A stretch of DNA of 64,000 nucleotides from Parasediminibacterium sp051861445 (GCA_051861445.1 JBHYCS010000001.1:62001-126000); one strand, 5' to 3'; positions 44,188 through 53,045 are shown, counted from the first letter of the stretch. Program-made: numbers and translations. The notes: a model not told the origin generated them from the letters alone.

Positions 44188-45021
44188 ATGACAAAAACGG
44201 TAACAATTCAAGGTTATGAGGGAAGTTTTCACCAAGTAGCTGCACAACAATACTTTGGTAAAAACGTAACTGTAATTACTTGTTCAACATTTAGAGATGT
44301 AATTAAAATTGGTTCGAATAAAAAATTAAGTGATGGTGCTGTAATGGCGATTGAAAATTCAATAGCAGGAAGCATTTTACCAAACTACACGCTTTTACAA
44401 AATAGTAAACTAAAAATTACAGGTGAGGTTTATTTACCTATTAAACAACACTTGCTTGTAAATCCTGGTGTAAAGCTAGAAGATGTGCATGAAGTGCATT
44501 CTCATCACATGGCTATTCAGCAATGTATGGAGTATTTAGATAAATTTAGTTGGAAATTAGTAGAAACTGAAGATACAGCCTTGAGTGCCAAACACGTACA
44601 TCAACGAAAAAGTAAACATATAGCTGCTGTAGCTAGCAAATTAGCAGCCGATTTGTTTAAATTAGAAATTGTTGCAGCAAATATTCATACCCAAAAAAGC
44701 AACTACACTCGTTTTTTAATATTAGAAAGAGCAGAAGAAGTGAAACCTACTCACAATGCCAATAAAGCTTCTGTAAATTTCATAACCGATCATCAAAAAG
44801 GAAGTCTAGCAAAAGTGTTGGGTGTAATTGCTGAAGGAGATATAAACCTAAGTAAACTTCAAAGTATGCCTATAGCTGGTACAAATTTTAAATACAGTTT
44901 TCATGCAGATTTGGAATTTGATAACGAAGCTGTTTTTTATAACGTACTTGAAAAGTTGAATAAAATAACAGATCAAATTACTGTCTACGGAATTTATAAA
45001 AATGGAAAAGACACAAATTAG
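44188..45021 (+). CDS. pheA: Prephenate dehydratase
   Basis: A 277-residue monofunctional prephenate dehydratase converting prephenate to phenylpyruvate. It starts TVTIQGYEGSFHQVAAQQYF, has the substrate segment GAVMAIENSIAGSILPNYTL (about 50-69), and the catalytic Thr-Arg-Phe at T174-R175-F176 (SNYTRFLIL). The C-terminal ACT domain (about 190-277, HQKGSLAKVLGVIAEGDINL) binds Phe for feedback inhibition. The frame stays open upstream to 44068 through the terminator, but that extension has no ATG and no homology; ATG at 44188 is the true start. It is the first gene of the Phe/Tyr operon. Confidence 0.95.
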   Translation: MTKTVTIQGYEGSFHQVAAQQYFGKNVTVITCSTFRDVIKIGSNKKLSDGAVMAIENSIAGSILPNYTLLQNSKLKITGEVYLPIKQHLLVNPGVKLEDVHEVHSHHMAIQQCMEYLDKFSWKLVETEDTALSAKHVHQRKSKHIAAVASKLAADLFKLEIVAANIHTQKSNYTRFLILERAEEVKPTHNANKASVNFITDHQKGSLAKVLGVIAEGDINLSKLQSMPIAGTNFKYSFHADLEFDNEAVFYNVLEKLNKITDQITVYGIYKNGKDTN

Positions 45022-45051
45022 TTGTAGAAATAAAATTTAATTTAAAATAGA

Positions 45052-46278
45052 ATGGAAACACCCTTACAAATTAGCCTTGCAGATAGATTGAGTGGAATTG
45101 GTGAATACTATTTTTCAATGAAATTAAGAGAGATAGATAGCCTAAATAAACAGGGAAAAAACATCATTAATTTAGGAATTGGCAGTCCAGATTTACCGCC
45201 ACATCCATCGGTGATAGAAGTATTGCAAGCAGAAAGTTCTAAGTTGAATACACATGCTTATCAAAACTACAAGGGCTCTCCTATTTTGCGTTCTGCAATA
45301 AGCAATTGGTATCAAAAATGGTACAATGTAACAGTTAATCCAGAAACAGAAGTGCTGCCATTAATTGGCAGCAAAGAAGGTATTATGCATATTTGTATGA
45401 CGTATTTTCAAACAGGTGATATGGTTTTGATTCCAAATCCTGGATATCCAACCTATAGTGCTGCTGTAAAACTTTCTGGTGCAACTCCACTTCATTATAC
45501 ACTTACTGAAGAAAACGATTGGCAGCCATCAATTGCTGATATTGAAAAAATGGTTATTGAAGCACAGGCAACTAATAATAAAATAAAGGGTATATTTCTA
45601 AATTACCCACATATGCCAACTGGACAATTACCGAATGTAGAAACATTGGAAAAATTAATTGCACTGGCACAAAAGCATGGATTTTTAATTATTCACGACA
45701 ATCCTTACAGTTTTATTCTCAACAACAATCCCATGAGTATGCTCTCTATTAAAGGAGCAAAAGATGTAGTGTTAGAATTAAACTCATTAAGTAAAAGCCA
45801 AAACATGGCTGGATGGCGTGTTGGCATGTTGGTGGCCCATGAAGAAAGAATAAATGAAGTATTGCGTTTTAAAAGCAACATGGATAGTGGTATGTTTTTA
45901 CCCGTTCAGTTGGCAGCTGCACAAGCATTGAGTTTAGATAAAGATTGGTATGATGGCGTAAATGCTATTTATACAGAAAGAAGGAAAAAAGTATTTGAAC
46001 TATTAGATGTATTGAATTGTGCATATTCAACCAACCAAGTTGGAATGTTTGTATGGGCTAAAGCAGCTGTAACAGATACAACATTAGCCGAAAAACATGT
46101 TTTAGGTATTGGAGGGTTTTTAAGCGATGAAGTACTTTACAATTGCAATGTATTTATTACACCAGGTGGTATTTTTGGAACAGCTGGCTACAATTATATA
46201 CGTGTGAGTTTATGTGGAAGTATTGAAAAATTTGAAGATGCCATCAATAGAATAAAAACAAATTTAAAAGCTAGTTAA
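45052..46278 (+). CDS. Class I/II aminotransferase of the Phe/Tyr operon
   Basis: A 408-residue fold-type I PLP enzyme. Landmarks are NLGIGSPDLPPHPSVIEVL (about 42-60), LNTHAYQNYKGSPILRSAI, the Asn/Asp/Tyr cofactor contacts in GIFLNYPHMPTG and IIHDNPYSFIL, and the Schiff-base lysine K248 in LNSLSKSQNMAGWRVGML. The operon position between prephenate dehydratase and dehydrogenase implies transamination of phenylpyruvate and 4-hydroxyphenylpyruvate, or of prephenate. It resembles the DapL/AspC-type group, and the exact substrate is inferred only from context. Gap to pheA is 30 bases. Confidence 0.9.
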   Translation: METPLQISLADRLSGIGEYYFSMKLREIDSLNKQGKNIINLGIGSPDLPPHPSVIEVLQAESSKLNTHAYQNYKGSPILRSAISNWYQKWYNVTVNPETEVLPLIGSKEGIMHICMTYFQTGDMVLIPNPGYPTYSAAVKLSGATPLHYTLTEENDWQPSIADIEKMVIEAQATNNKIKGIFLNYPHMPTGQLPNVETLEKLIALAQKHGFLIIHDNPYSFILNNNPMSMLSIKGAKDVVLELNSLSKSQNMAGWRVGMLVAHEERINEVLRFKSNMDSGMFLPVQLAAAQALSLDKDWYDGVNAIYTERRKKVFELLDVLNCAYSTNQVGMFVWAKAAVTDTTLAEKHVLGIGGFLSDEVLYNCNVFITPGGIFGTAGYNYIRVSLCGSIEKFEDAINRIKTNLKAS

Positions 46279-46284
46279 CATATT

Positions 46285-47175
46285 ATGGAAGAATTAGAAA
46301 AATCTAATGCCATTCTTATTGGTGAGAAAAAAATGGTTTTAACTATTGTAGGTGTAGGTTTAATAAGTGGTTCTTTTGCTTTAGCGATGAAAGAACATGG
46401 ATTTGTAAAACATGTAATTGGTGTAAGTAAAACAGAAAAAAGTAGTAAAAGAGCTTTAGAGTTGGGTATTATTGACGAGGCTTTACCATTGTTAGATGCA
46501 ATTAAAAAAAGTGACCTTATTTATGTGGCAATACCTGTTGACGCTACAATAGATACCATGCAAATCATTATGAACCATTTGCAACCACATCAAATTGTGG
46601 CAGATGCAGGTTCTACCAAATACCAACTTTGTGCTGCACTAGCCAATCATCCATTGAGAAAGCGTTTTGTAGCCACGCATCCAATGTGGGGAACTGAATA
46701 TAGTGGCCCTGAAGCTGCTGTTAGAAATGCTTTTAAAGGAAGAGCTTGTGTAATTTGTGAAAAAGAAAAAAGTGATGAAGATGCTGTTGAAACTTTTGAA
46801 CAAATTTACCAACAATTAGGCATGCATATGATTTATATGGATGCTGCTGCTCATGATGTTCATGCAGCTTATGTAAGTCATATTTCTCATATTACTTCTT
46901 TTGCTTTGGCAAATACAGTTTTAGAAAAAGAGAAAGAAGAAGATACCATTTTTGAATTAGCAGGTGGAGGTTTTGAAAGTACTGTTCGTTTAGCAAAAAG
47001 TAATCCATCTATGTGGGCTCCTATTTTTATGCAGAATAAAGAAAATGTTTTAGACGTTTTGAATGAACATATTACTCAGCTCAAAAAATTTAAAGCTTGC
47101 CTTGAAAAAGAGAATCTTGAATATTTACAAGAACTCATGCAAAATGCCAACAAAATCAGTAGAATTTTGAAATAA
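46285..47175 (+). CDS. tyrA: Prephenate dehydrogenase
   Basis: A 296-residue NAD(P)-dependent enzyme that converts prephenate to 4-hydroxyphenylpyruvate. The Rossmann motif is LTIVGVGLISGSFALAMKEH (about 19-38), then DLIYVAIPVD, VADAGSTKY (with KYQLCAAL) and the substrate segment ATHPMWGTEYSGPEAA (about 131-146), plus HDVHAAYVSHISHITSFALA in the dimer domain. The 16 residues before the second ATG are atypical; either start is possible. It follows the aminotransferase by 6 bases. A DAHP synthase/chorismate mutase gene that often follows in this phylum is absent here. Confidence 0.93.
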   Translation: MEELEKSNAILIGEKKMVLTIVGVGLISGSFALAMKEHGFVKHVIGVSKTEKSSKRALELGIIDEALPLLDAIKKSDLIYVAIPVDATIDTMQIIMNHLQPHQIVADAGSTKYQLCAALANHPLRKRFVATHPMWGTEYSGPEAAVRNAFKGRACVICEKEKSDEDAVETFEQIYQQLGMHMIYMDAAAHDVHAAYVSHISHITSFALANTVLEKEKEEDTIFELAGGGFESTVRLAKSNPSMWAPIFMQNKENVLDVLNEHITQLKKFKACLEKENLEYLQELMQNANKISRILK

Positions 47176-47213
47176 AATGCAATAACCAATTAAACTTTAT
47201 TTATTCAATACAC

Positions 47214-48311
47214 TTAGTACACCTGCTTTCTTTTGCCGCTTTCAAAATCTTTGAAAATGAATGCACCAAGCTTGTCTAAGCTTGCAAAAAAAGCTTTACC
47301 ATTATTCATTTCGGTAAATTCTTGAACAAAATTTTGCAAATAAGGATCAGATGCTATCATAAAAGTGGTAATGGGTATTTTCAATTTTTTACATTGAGCA
47401 GCTAGATTGATGCATCTATTCACTACTTTTCTATCTAAACCAAAACTATTTTTATAGTATTTTCCACCTATTTTTAAGCAAGTGGGTTTACCATCGGTAA
47501 TCATAAAAATTTGCTTGTTCGGATTTTTTCTTCTTCTTAAAATATCCATTGCCAATTCTAATCCTGCTACTGTGTTGGTATGATAAGGACCAACTTGTAA
47601 ATAAGGTAAGTCTTTAATTTCAATAGGCCATGCATCGTTGCCAAATACCACAATATCAAGCGTATCTTTTGGATATTTTGTTTGAATTAATTCTGCCAAA
47701 GCCATAGCTACTTTTTTGGCAGGTGTAATTCTGTCTTCTCCATATAAAATCATGGAATGAGAAATATCAATCATTAATACGGTTGAAGTTTGTGTTTTAA
47801 AATCGTTTTCACGAATATGCAAATCATCTTCCACCATTTTGAAACTATCAATTCCATGGCTAATTTGAGCGTTTCTGATACTTTCGGTAAAATCTATTTG
47901 TTCTAATCTGTCTCCAAATTGAAAAGGTCTTGTGTCAGCAGAAGATTCTTCGCCAACACCTGTTTTAAACGTTTGGTGATTACCTTGTCTTGATTTTTTT
48001 AGCTTCCCAAAAATTTCTTCTAAGCTTTTTTTACGAATGGTTTGTTCGCTTTTTGCTGTAATTTTAAAACTACCATCCTGTTCGTTTTCTTTTAGATAAC
48101 CATTTTCTTTTAAATCTTCGATAAAATCACCTAATCCATATTCGTTGGTAGTAAACTTGTATTTTTTGTCTAATTCATTCATCCAACTTAATGCTTCGGC
48201 AGCATCACCATTGGTATATGTAAGTAATTGGGTAAATAAATCTAACATTTGTTCAAACTTAGATTTACCGTTTTCGTTGGCATTAAATTGTATAAAACGA
48301 TGACCAATCAT
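47214..48311 (-). CDS. von Willebrand factor A domain protein
   Basis: A 365-residue cytoplasmic protein. The N-terminal half is helical and charged (GDFIEDLKENGYLKE, then RKKSLEEIFGKLKKSRQGNH). The VWA domain spans about 175-350 with an intact MIDAS: D182, S184 and S186 in MIDISHSM, a Thr in the NTVAGLELAMD segment and ITDGKPT for the last ligand. Family members of this CoxE/YeaD-like layout usually work with a MoxR-type AAA ATPase; none is adjacent here. The role is unknown. Confidence 0.85.
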   Translation of the reverse strand: MIGHRFIQFNANENGKSKFEQMLDLFTQLLTYTNGDAAEALSWMNELDKKYKFTTNEYGLGDFIEDLKENGYLKENEQDGSFKITAKSEQTIRKKSLEEIFGKLKKSRQGNHQTFKTGVGEESSADTRPFQFGDRLEQIDFTESIRNAQISHGIDSFKMVEDDLHIRENDFKTQTSTVLMIDISHSMILYGEDRITPAKKVAMALAELIQTKYPKDTLDIVVFGNDAWPIEIKDLPYLQVGPYHTNTVAGLELAMDILRRRKNPNKQIFMITDGKPTCLKIGGKYYKNSFGLDRKVVNRCINLAAQCKKLKIPITTFMIASDPYLQNFVQEFTEMNNGKAFFASLDKLGAFIFKDFESGKRKQVY

Positions 48312-48412
48312 GTAGAATTGTTTTTAGCAAATGATAACTAAAGTAAGTTACACCTAAAAAGCATAATTTGTTTATTCATGCCATATTCTCTTTGTATTTC
48401 GAAAATGTTTGA

Positions 48413-49147
48413 CTATTGTTCGTTAGATGAATGAGCAATCATTTTCATGATTTGTGCAATTTCTACATCACTTAAATATCGCCATTTTCCTATTTGTAAT
48501 CCTTCTAAGCCAATATTCATAATTCTTACTCTTTGTAAACTTTGTACCGAATAATCTAAATAGGTACACATTCTTCTGATTTGCCTATTTAAACCTTGGG
48601 TTAAAATAATTTTAAACGTGTGTGTGTTTATTTTTTTAACAATGCAAGGTTTTGTCATTTCACCCAAAACAGGAATACCATTACTCATTTTATGGATAAA
48701 ATGTGGTGTAATAGCTTTATTCACTCGAACAATGTATTCTTTTTCGTGGTGATTGCTGGCTCTTAAAATTTTATTTACAATATTTCCGTCGTTGGTTAAA
48801 AATATTAAGCCTTCTGAATCTTTATCTAATCTTCCAATTGGAAAGATTCTCTTCGGATAATTTAGATAAGTGATGATGTTTCCTTTTATGTTTTCGTCTG
48901 TAGTAGAAATAATACCCACAGGTTTATGAAATGCAATGTAAATGCGTTTGTCTTTCTTTTTTACTTCATTGGTAATAATGCTTCCATCTACTTCAACGGT
49001 ATCTCCATCGGTATATCTATTTCCTAGTTGAGCAATTTCGTCGTTTAGCAATACCCTTCCTGCTTCAATTAATCTATCAGCCTCTCTTCTAGAGCAATAG
49101 CCTGTATCACTAATAAATTTATTTAAACTAATAGAATCTTTTTTCAA
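48413..49147 (-). CDS. rluF: RluF-like 23S rRNA pseudouridine synthase
   Basis: A 244-residue RsuA/RluB-type pseudouridine synthase. An S4 RNA-binding domain (about 7-60, LNKFISDTGYCSRREADRLI) is followed by the catalytic domain with PIGRLDKDSEGLIFLTND, catalytic D108, and LTQGLNRQIRRMC (about 192-204). The ending VRIMNIGLEGLQIGKWR is the RluF-type pattern; RluF modifies U2604. No in-frame ATG exists near the N-terminus and a TAG lies just upstream, so TTG at 49147 is the apparent start. Confidence 0.92.
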   Translation of the reverse strand: MKKDSISLNKFISDTGYCSRREADRLIEAGRVLLNDEIAQLGNRYTDGDTVEVDGSIITNEVKKKDKRIYIAFHKPVGIISTTDENIKGNIITYLNYPKRIFPIGRLDKDSEGLIFLTNDGNIVNKILRASNHHEKEYIVRVNKAITPHFIHKMSNGIPVLGEMTKPCIVKKINTHTFKIILTQGLNRQIRRMCTYLDYSVQSLQRVRIMNIGLEGLQIGKWRYLSDVEIAQIMKMIAHSSNEQ

Positions 49148-49206
49148 ATGCTAGGTCAATTAATGTTTGGATAAAAGTAAATAAAAACGATTCAGTTCAT
49201 TGATTT

Positions 49207-51576
49207 TCATTTTTGTAGATGCAAAAGTAAAACTCTAAATAAATCGTCTGGCACAAAAGGTTTTACTACAATATCAGTAATTCCTAAATCTATAATTTGA
49301 TGTTCTACTTCTTTTGGTAAACTTGCAGTTAATGCAATAATTGGAATTGAAACGCCATTTGCCCTCATTATTTTGGTAGCTTCATAGCCATCCATAATAG
49401 GCATGTGTAAATCCATTAACACAATTTTGTGTTTGTTTACATCTAACATATCTAAAGCCTCTTGCCCATTTTTAGCAACATCAATTAAAGCTCCCCATTT
49501 CACCAAAAAACTCTGTGCAACAAATACATTAATCATATTATCTTCTACCAATAAAATGTTCACCTTGCTCAATGGTTTTGTTTTGTCATTGATAGGAAGA
49601 TATGTTTCTGCTTGTTTAATTTCTGTGGTTGATTTGTCTGCCACATATGGAAAACGAATGGTAAACGAAAAACGAGAACCTTTGCCCAATTCACTTTCTA
49701 GCTGTATAGAACTATTTTGAGCTTGTACAATTTTTTTACTAATGGCCAATCCTAAACCTGTTCCTCCAAAACGCCTTGAGGTGGAAGAATCTGCTTGTGT
49801 AAATCGATTAAAAATTTCTTCATGTTTATCTGAAGGAATACCAATACCTGTATCTTCAACAATAAACTGAATGGAAACATTTTGAGCTGTTTGGTTAACT
49901 AATTTTAACGCTAACAAAACGTAACCGTCGTTGGTGAATTTGATGGCGTTGTTAAGCAAATTTGCTAAAACTTGTGTAAGTCTTGTAGGGTCTCCTACTA
50001 ATCGTTGATGTTGAATAGCAGTGTCTATTTGTAAACGTAACTCAATGCCTTTGTCTTCGGCAGAAATCTTCATTCCACCCACAATATTCGAAGCAATGGA
50101 TTTAATATCCATTTCAATTTTTTCGAAATGCAATTTGCCTGCTTCTATTTTATTAAAGTCTAGAATATCATTCACAATATTGAGTAAATTATTGGCAGAG
50201 AAAAGCAATGTTTCTAATTCTCTAATCTGATCTTTTCTTGGTTCGTTTTTCAAAAGCAAGTGCGATAATCCAATTACACTATTAAGTGGTGTTCTTATTT
50301 CATGACTCATGGTAGATAAAAACTCTGTTTTCACTTTTAAGCCTTGTTCTGCCAAACTTTTTGCCTGCTTTAACTTATACGAAAATCTAAACGCTAAAAT
50401 AAGTGCTTGTAAAAATAAAAACACCATATAACCCAACGAAATCAAGATTTGTTGCGGCTCTATAAATCCAAAATATGCCAAATTAATGGTGGTAAAAATG
50501 GTAAGAATTACCACAATACTTAATAGCGAATAAATAGCACCTTCTCGTTTATTTTTAAAGGCTTTAATGTACACATACATTCCTAAAATCACATTAAAAA
50601 ACATAACTACTAGGTAATAATTTAGTAATCCTGTATAAACAATCGGTTCTGTAAATAATATGATAAAGAAAAAGGCTAAGCTGAATAAACCCGTTATGTG
50701 CATCACAATTCTTGGACTATCTTTTGGGTATTGATAGCGGATATACAAAATCAAAAAATAAATAGATAAACAAAGTGAAATATACTCAAGTTTGGTGGTT
50801 AAAAACCAAGATGTATCTTCTAAAATGTGGTGCAAAATATAAGAACCGCTTCCTACAATTCTGTAAGCATATGTAATACAAAACAGTGAAAAATAGAGGG
50901 TTGCTTTATCTTTTTGTCCAAAAAAATATAGGGCTAAGAAAAATATGCCACCCATAATAAAGCAGCCTGCTAAAATAAAATCGAGTGAATTGCTTTTTGT
51001 ATAGGCACGTTCTAGCACTTCTGATTTACCAATTTCAAAATCTTTAAAAGGCCCACCTTTTGCATGATGAAAATTAGCAACTTGTAAAATAATTTTTAAG
51101 GTATCATTAATGGGAAGAGGCAGTAATTTCATTTCCCAATAAGGTTGCGTTTCTGTGGCTGATTTACCAACTGTTCCATTCTTAAAAAACAATTTTCCAT
51201 TAATAAACAATTGATGTGCTGTATACACATCTGGAATTAATAAGCTAAGTTGTTCTTTATTTTTTTGGGGTAATAAAACCGTTAGTGCATAAGTAGCGTA
51301 ACCTTGTGCAGGCAATGCAGTTTCTTGTAAAATGGTTTGATCGAAGCGTTGGGGAAATGGAATCAACTCAAATACAGACGCTGTATCGGCATTTGTGATA
51401 TATTGTTTCCAAAACATCTTCCAATTACCAGAAAGCTTAATTGGTCGATTTTGAAAGGAAGTTTGCCGAAGATCGATGACTCCATTTTGACTTTTAGGAT
51501 TTTGTGCAATTACATCGATATTGTATAGTAATACTGCAATGATGATGGTAATAATTCTCGTTGTAAAAATTTGCAT
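49207..51576 (-). CDS. Hybrid histidine kinase, 7TMR-DISM type
   Basis: A 789-residue membrane sensor. A signal peptide (about 1-24) is followed by a periplasmic 7TMR-DISMED-type beta domain (about 40-190), seven membrane helices (about 195-400), a HisKA domain with H425 in STMSHEIRTPLNS, a HATPase domain (NAIKFTNDGY, DTGIGIPSDKHEEIF, RRFGGTGLGLAI) and a C-terminal receiver with D722 in VLMDLHMPIMDGYEA and the K of VVKPF. It relays phosphate internally; the downstream phosphotransfer or DNA-binding partner is not beside it. Starts at 51594 (ATG) or 51603 (TTG) are also possible. Residue numbers assume 51576. Confidence 0.92.
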   Translation of the reverse strand: MQIFTTRIITIIIAVLLYNIDVIAQNPKSQNGVIDLRQTSFQNRPIKLSGNWKMFWKQYITNADTASVFELIPFPQRFDQTILQETALPAQGYATYALTVLLPQKNKEQLSLLIPDVYTAHQLFINGKLFFKNGTVGKSATETQPYWEMKLLPLPINDTLKIILQVANFHHAKGGPFKDFEIGKSEVLERAYTKSNSLDFILAGCFIMGGIFFLALYFFGQKDKATLYFSLFCITYAYRIVGSGSYILHHILEDTSWFLTTKLEYISLCLSIYFLILYIRYQYPKDSPRIVMHITGLFSLAFFFIILFTEPIVYTGLLNYYLVVMFFNVILGMYVYIKAFKNKREGAIYSLLSIVVILTIFTTINLAYFGFIEPQQILISLGYMVFLFLQALILAFRFSYKLKQAKSLAEQGLKVKTEFLSTMSHEIRTPLNSVIGLSHLLLKNEPRKDQIRELETLLFSANNLLNIVNDILDFNKIEAGKLHFEKIEMDIKSIASNIVGGMKISAEDKGIELRLQIDTAIQHQRLVGDPTRLTQVLANLLNNAIKFTNDGYVLLALKLVNQTAQNVSIQFIVEDTGIGIPSDKHEEIFNRFTQADSSTSRRFGGTGLGLAISKKIVQAQNSSIQLESELGKGSRFSFTIRFPYVADKSTTEIKQAETYLPINDKTKPLSKVNILLVEDNMINVFVAQSFLVKWGALIDVAKNGQEALDMLDVNKHKIVLMDLHMPIMDGYEATKIMRANGVSIPIIALTASLPKEVEHQIIDLGITDIVVKPFVPDDLFRVLLLHLQK

Positions 51577-51746
51577 AAATATTAACCTTAGCATTGTGTA
51601 CAACGGTGATAATTACCGTTTTTTGGGATATTGTATTTTATATCAAAATTAGGTTTTTTACGTACACGTAAATAATGTAAAACAACAACGATTTTGAATA
51701 CTTCATAATTGCAATTTTCATTTTGATTCTCAAGTTTAAAAAACTA

Positions 51747-51777
51747 TTGTACAATCCATAACAATCCCTTACTTTTG
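51747..51777 (+). promoter_or_regulatory. Promoter of the rpsF-rpsR-rplI operon
   Basis: TTG (51747-51749), a 20-base spacer, and TACTTTTG (51770-51777) give a full match to the Bacteroidota promoter layout. Transcription should start near 51783, leaving a leader of about 108 bases. The bases 51604-51746 show nothing else. Confidence 0.8.
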
Positions 51778-51785
51778 CAGCCCCA

Positions 51786-51868
51786 AATATGTCTTGGCAT
51801 ATTCATTTTGTGTAACATCAAAATGTCCACTGGGATTAAAACCATTTTAAAAGCTATCGAAAGATAGT
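51786..51868 (+). promoter_or_regulatory. Structured 5' leader of rpsF
   Basis: Between the promoter and the rpsF ATG the RNA can form AATATG/CATATT (51786-51791 with 51798-51803) and GCTATC-GAAA-GATAGT (51853-51868) with a GNRA tetraloop. In several phyla the bS6:bS18 complex binds a structured rpsF leader to repress it; I cannot confirm the consensus match here, but position and structure fit. Confidence 0.4.
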
Positions 51869-51889
51869 AAAACCTAAAATTCAGATGTA

Positions 51890-52243
51890 ATGAACAATTA
51901 CGAATTAATGGTGATTTTTACACCCGTTCTTTCTGAGGAAGAATTTAAAAATGCTCAGAAAAAATACAACGACCTTATTGCTGAAGCAGGCGGAGAAGTT
52001 GTAAGTAGCAATCCTTGGGGTTTAAAATCATTAGCTTACCCAATTCAGAAAAAAACTACCGGTATTTATTGGGTAGTAGAATTTACTGCAAAAAGTGAAT
52101 TCAACGAAAAATTGAAAATTCAATTATTGCGTGACGAACAAGTAATGCGTCACATGGTTACAAAACTTGACAAATACGCCGTTGAGTATAACCATATTAA
52201 GAGAAATGGCGGATTTGCTAACGTTGAAAAAGCAGGAGCGTAA
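51890..52243 (+). CDS. rpsF: 30S ribosomal protein bS6
   Basis: A 117-residue ribosomal protein of the small-subunit platform. It begins MNNYELMVIFTPVLSEEEF, has the central GGEVVSSNPWGLKSLAYPIQ (about 34-53) and IQLLRDEQVMRHMVTKLDKY (about 80-99), all typical. bS6 binds 16S rRNA together with bS18, encoded two bases downstream. The C-terminal extension (VEYNHIKRNGGFANVEKAGA) is slightly longer than in E. coli before its Glu tail. It is the first gene of the operon rpsF-rpsR-rplI behind a strong promoter and structured leader. Confidence 0.97.
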   Translation: MNNYELMVIFTPVLSEEEFKNAQKKYNDLIAEAGGEVVSSNPWGLKSLAYPIQKKTTGIYWVVEFTAKSEFNEKLKIQLLRDEQVMRHMVTKLDKYAVEYNHIKRNGGFANVEKAGA

Positions 52244-52245
52244 TT

Positions 52246-52509
52246 ATGGCAAAGAACGAAATAAAATACCTTACCGCAATTAAACAAGAAAAGCCAAAGA
52301 AAAAATTCTGTCGCTTTAAGAAATACGGTATTAAGTATGTTGATTATAAAGACATTGAGTTTTTAAAGAAATTCTTGAACGAACAAGGTAAAATGTTGCC
52401 TCGTCGCTTAAGCGGTAACTCTTTAAAATACCAACGTAAAGTTGCAGATGCAGTAAAAAAAGCTAGACAAATGGCTTTATTACCGTATGTAACAGATTTA
52501 ATGAAATAA
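52246..52509 (+). CDS. rpsR: 30S ribosomal protein bS18
   Basis: An 87-residue basic protein. CRFKKYGIKYVDYKDIEFLK (21-40) and the RRLSGNSLKYQRKVADAVK stretch (53-71) are bS18 signatures, and RQMALLPYV ends it. It forms a heterodimer with bS6 on the 30S platform. Only two bases separate its ATG from the rpsF stop. No ssb gene lies between them, unlike in many Firmicutes. Confidence 0.97.
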   Translation: MAKNEIKYLTAIKQEKPKKKFCRFKKYGIKYVDYKDIEFLKKFLNEQGKMLPRRLSGNSLKYQRKVADAVKKARQMALLPYVTDLMK

Positions 52510-52556
52510 AATTATTTAGTAACCTTCCCTAATTCCGAATAAAAAGCAACGGAAGA

Positions 52557-52571
52557 CAGCTTTAAAAGCTG
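52557..52571 (+). repeat. Small hairpin between rpsR and rplI
   Basis: CAGCTT, loop TAA, AAGCTG form a 6-bp stem in the 89-base spacer between rpsR and rplI. No T-run follows, so it is not a terminator; it may tune expression or RNA processing between the two genes. Confidence 0.4.
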
Positions 52572-52598
52572 GGCTCTTGGGAACTAACAACAACTTCT

Positions 52599-53045
52599 AT
52601 GCAAGTTATATTAATACAAGATGTAGACAATTTAGGTGGAAAAACGGAGCTTGTAAACGTTAAAAACGGATATGCTCGTAACTACTTAATTCCTCAAAAA
52701 TTAGCTATTGAAGCTAATCCTTCTAACTTAAAGCAATTAAACGAACAGTTAAAGGTTAAAGCTAAAAAAGAAGCAGCTATGCTTGCAGAGCTTAAAAAAG
52801 TAATTGCAGTATTAGCTGAATCTCCTGTGAAAGTTGGTGCAAAAACCGGAACAACAGGAAAAATATTTGGTAGCGTAACTTCTTTACAAATTACTCGTGC
52901 AATTCGTGACCAAAAAGGTTATGAAATTGACCGTAAGCGTATTCAAATTGTAGATGATGTGAAAGAATTAGGAACGTACAAAGCAACAATCGATTTTGGT
53001 AATGGTAACACTACTGAAATTGAATTTGAGGTTGTAGGTGAATAG
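52599..53045 (+). CDS. rplI: 50S ribosomal protein bL9
   Basis: A 148-residue two-domain ribosomal protein. The N-terminal domain MQVILIQDVDNLGGKTELVN, with KNGYARNYLIPQKLAIEA (22-39), binds 23S rRNA. A long helix with LKQLNEQLKVKAKKEAAMLA links to the C-terminal domain (about 75-148, VKVGAKTGTTGKIFGSVTS). Length equals the common bacterial form. It is the last gene of the ribosomal operon and is followed by a strong terminator. Confidence 0.97.
   Translation: MQVILIQDVDNLGGKTELVNVKNGYARNYLIPQKLAIEANPSNLKQLNEQLKVKAKKEAAMLAELKKVIAVLAESPVKVGAKTGTTGKIFGSVTSLQITRAIRDQKGYEIDRKRIQIVDDVKELGTYKATIDFGNGNTTEIEFEVVGE

Noticed and set aside
52557..52571. Terminator between rpsR and rplI
   Set aside because: The stem is short and no T-run follows; rplI needs to be co-transcribed and no promoter box was seen in the spacer.
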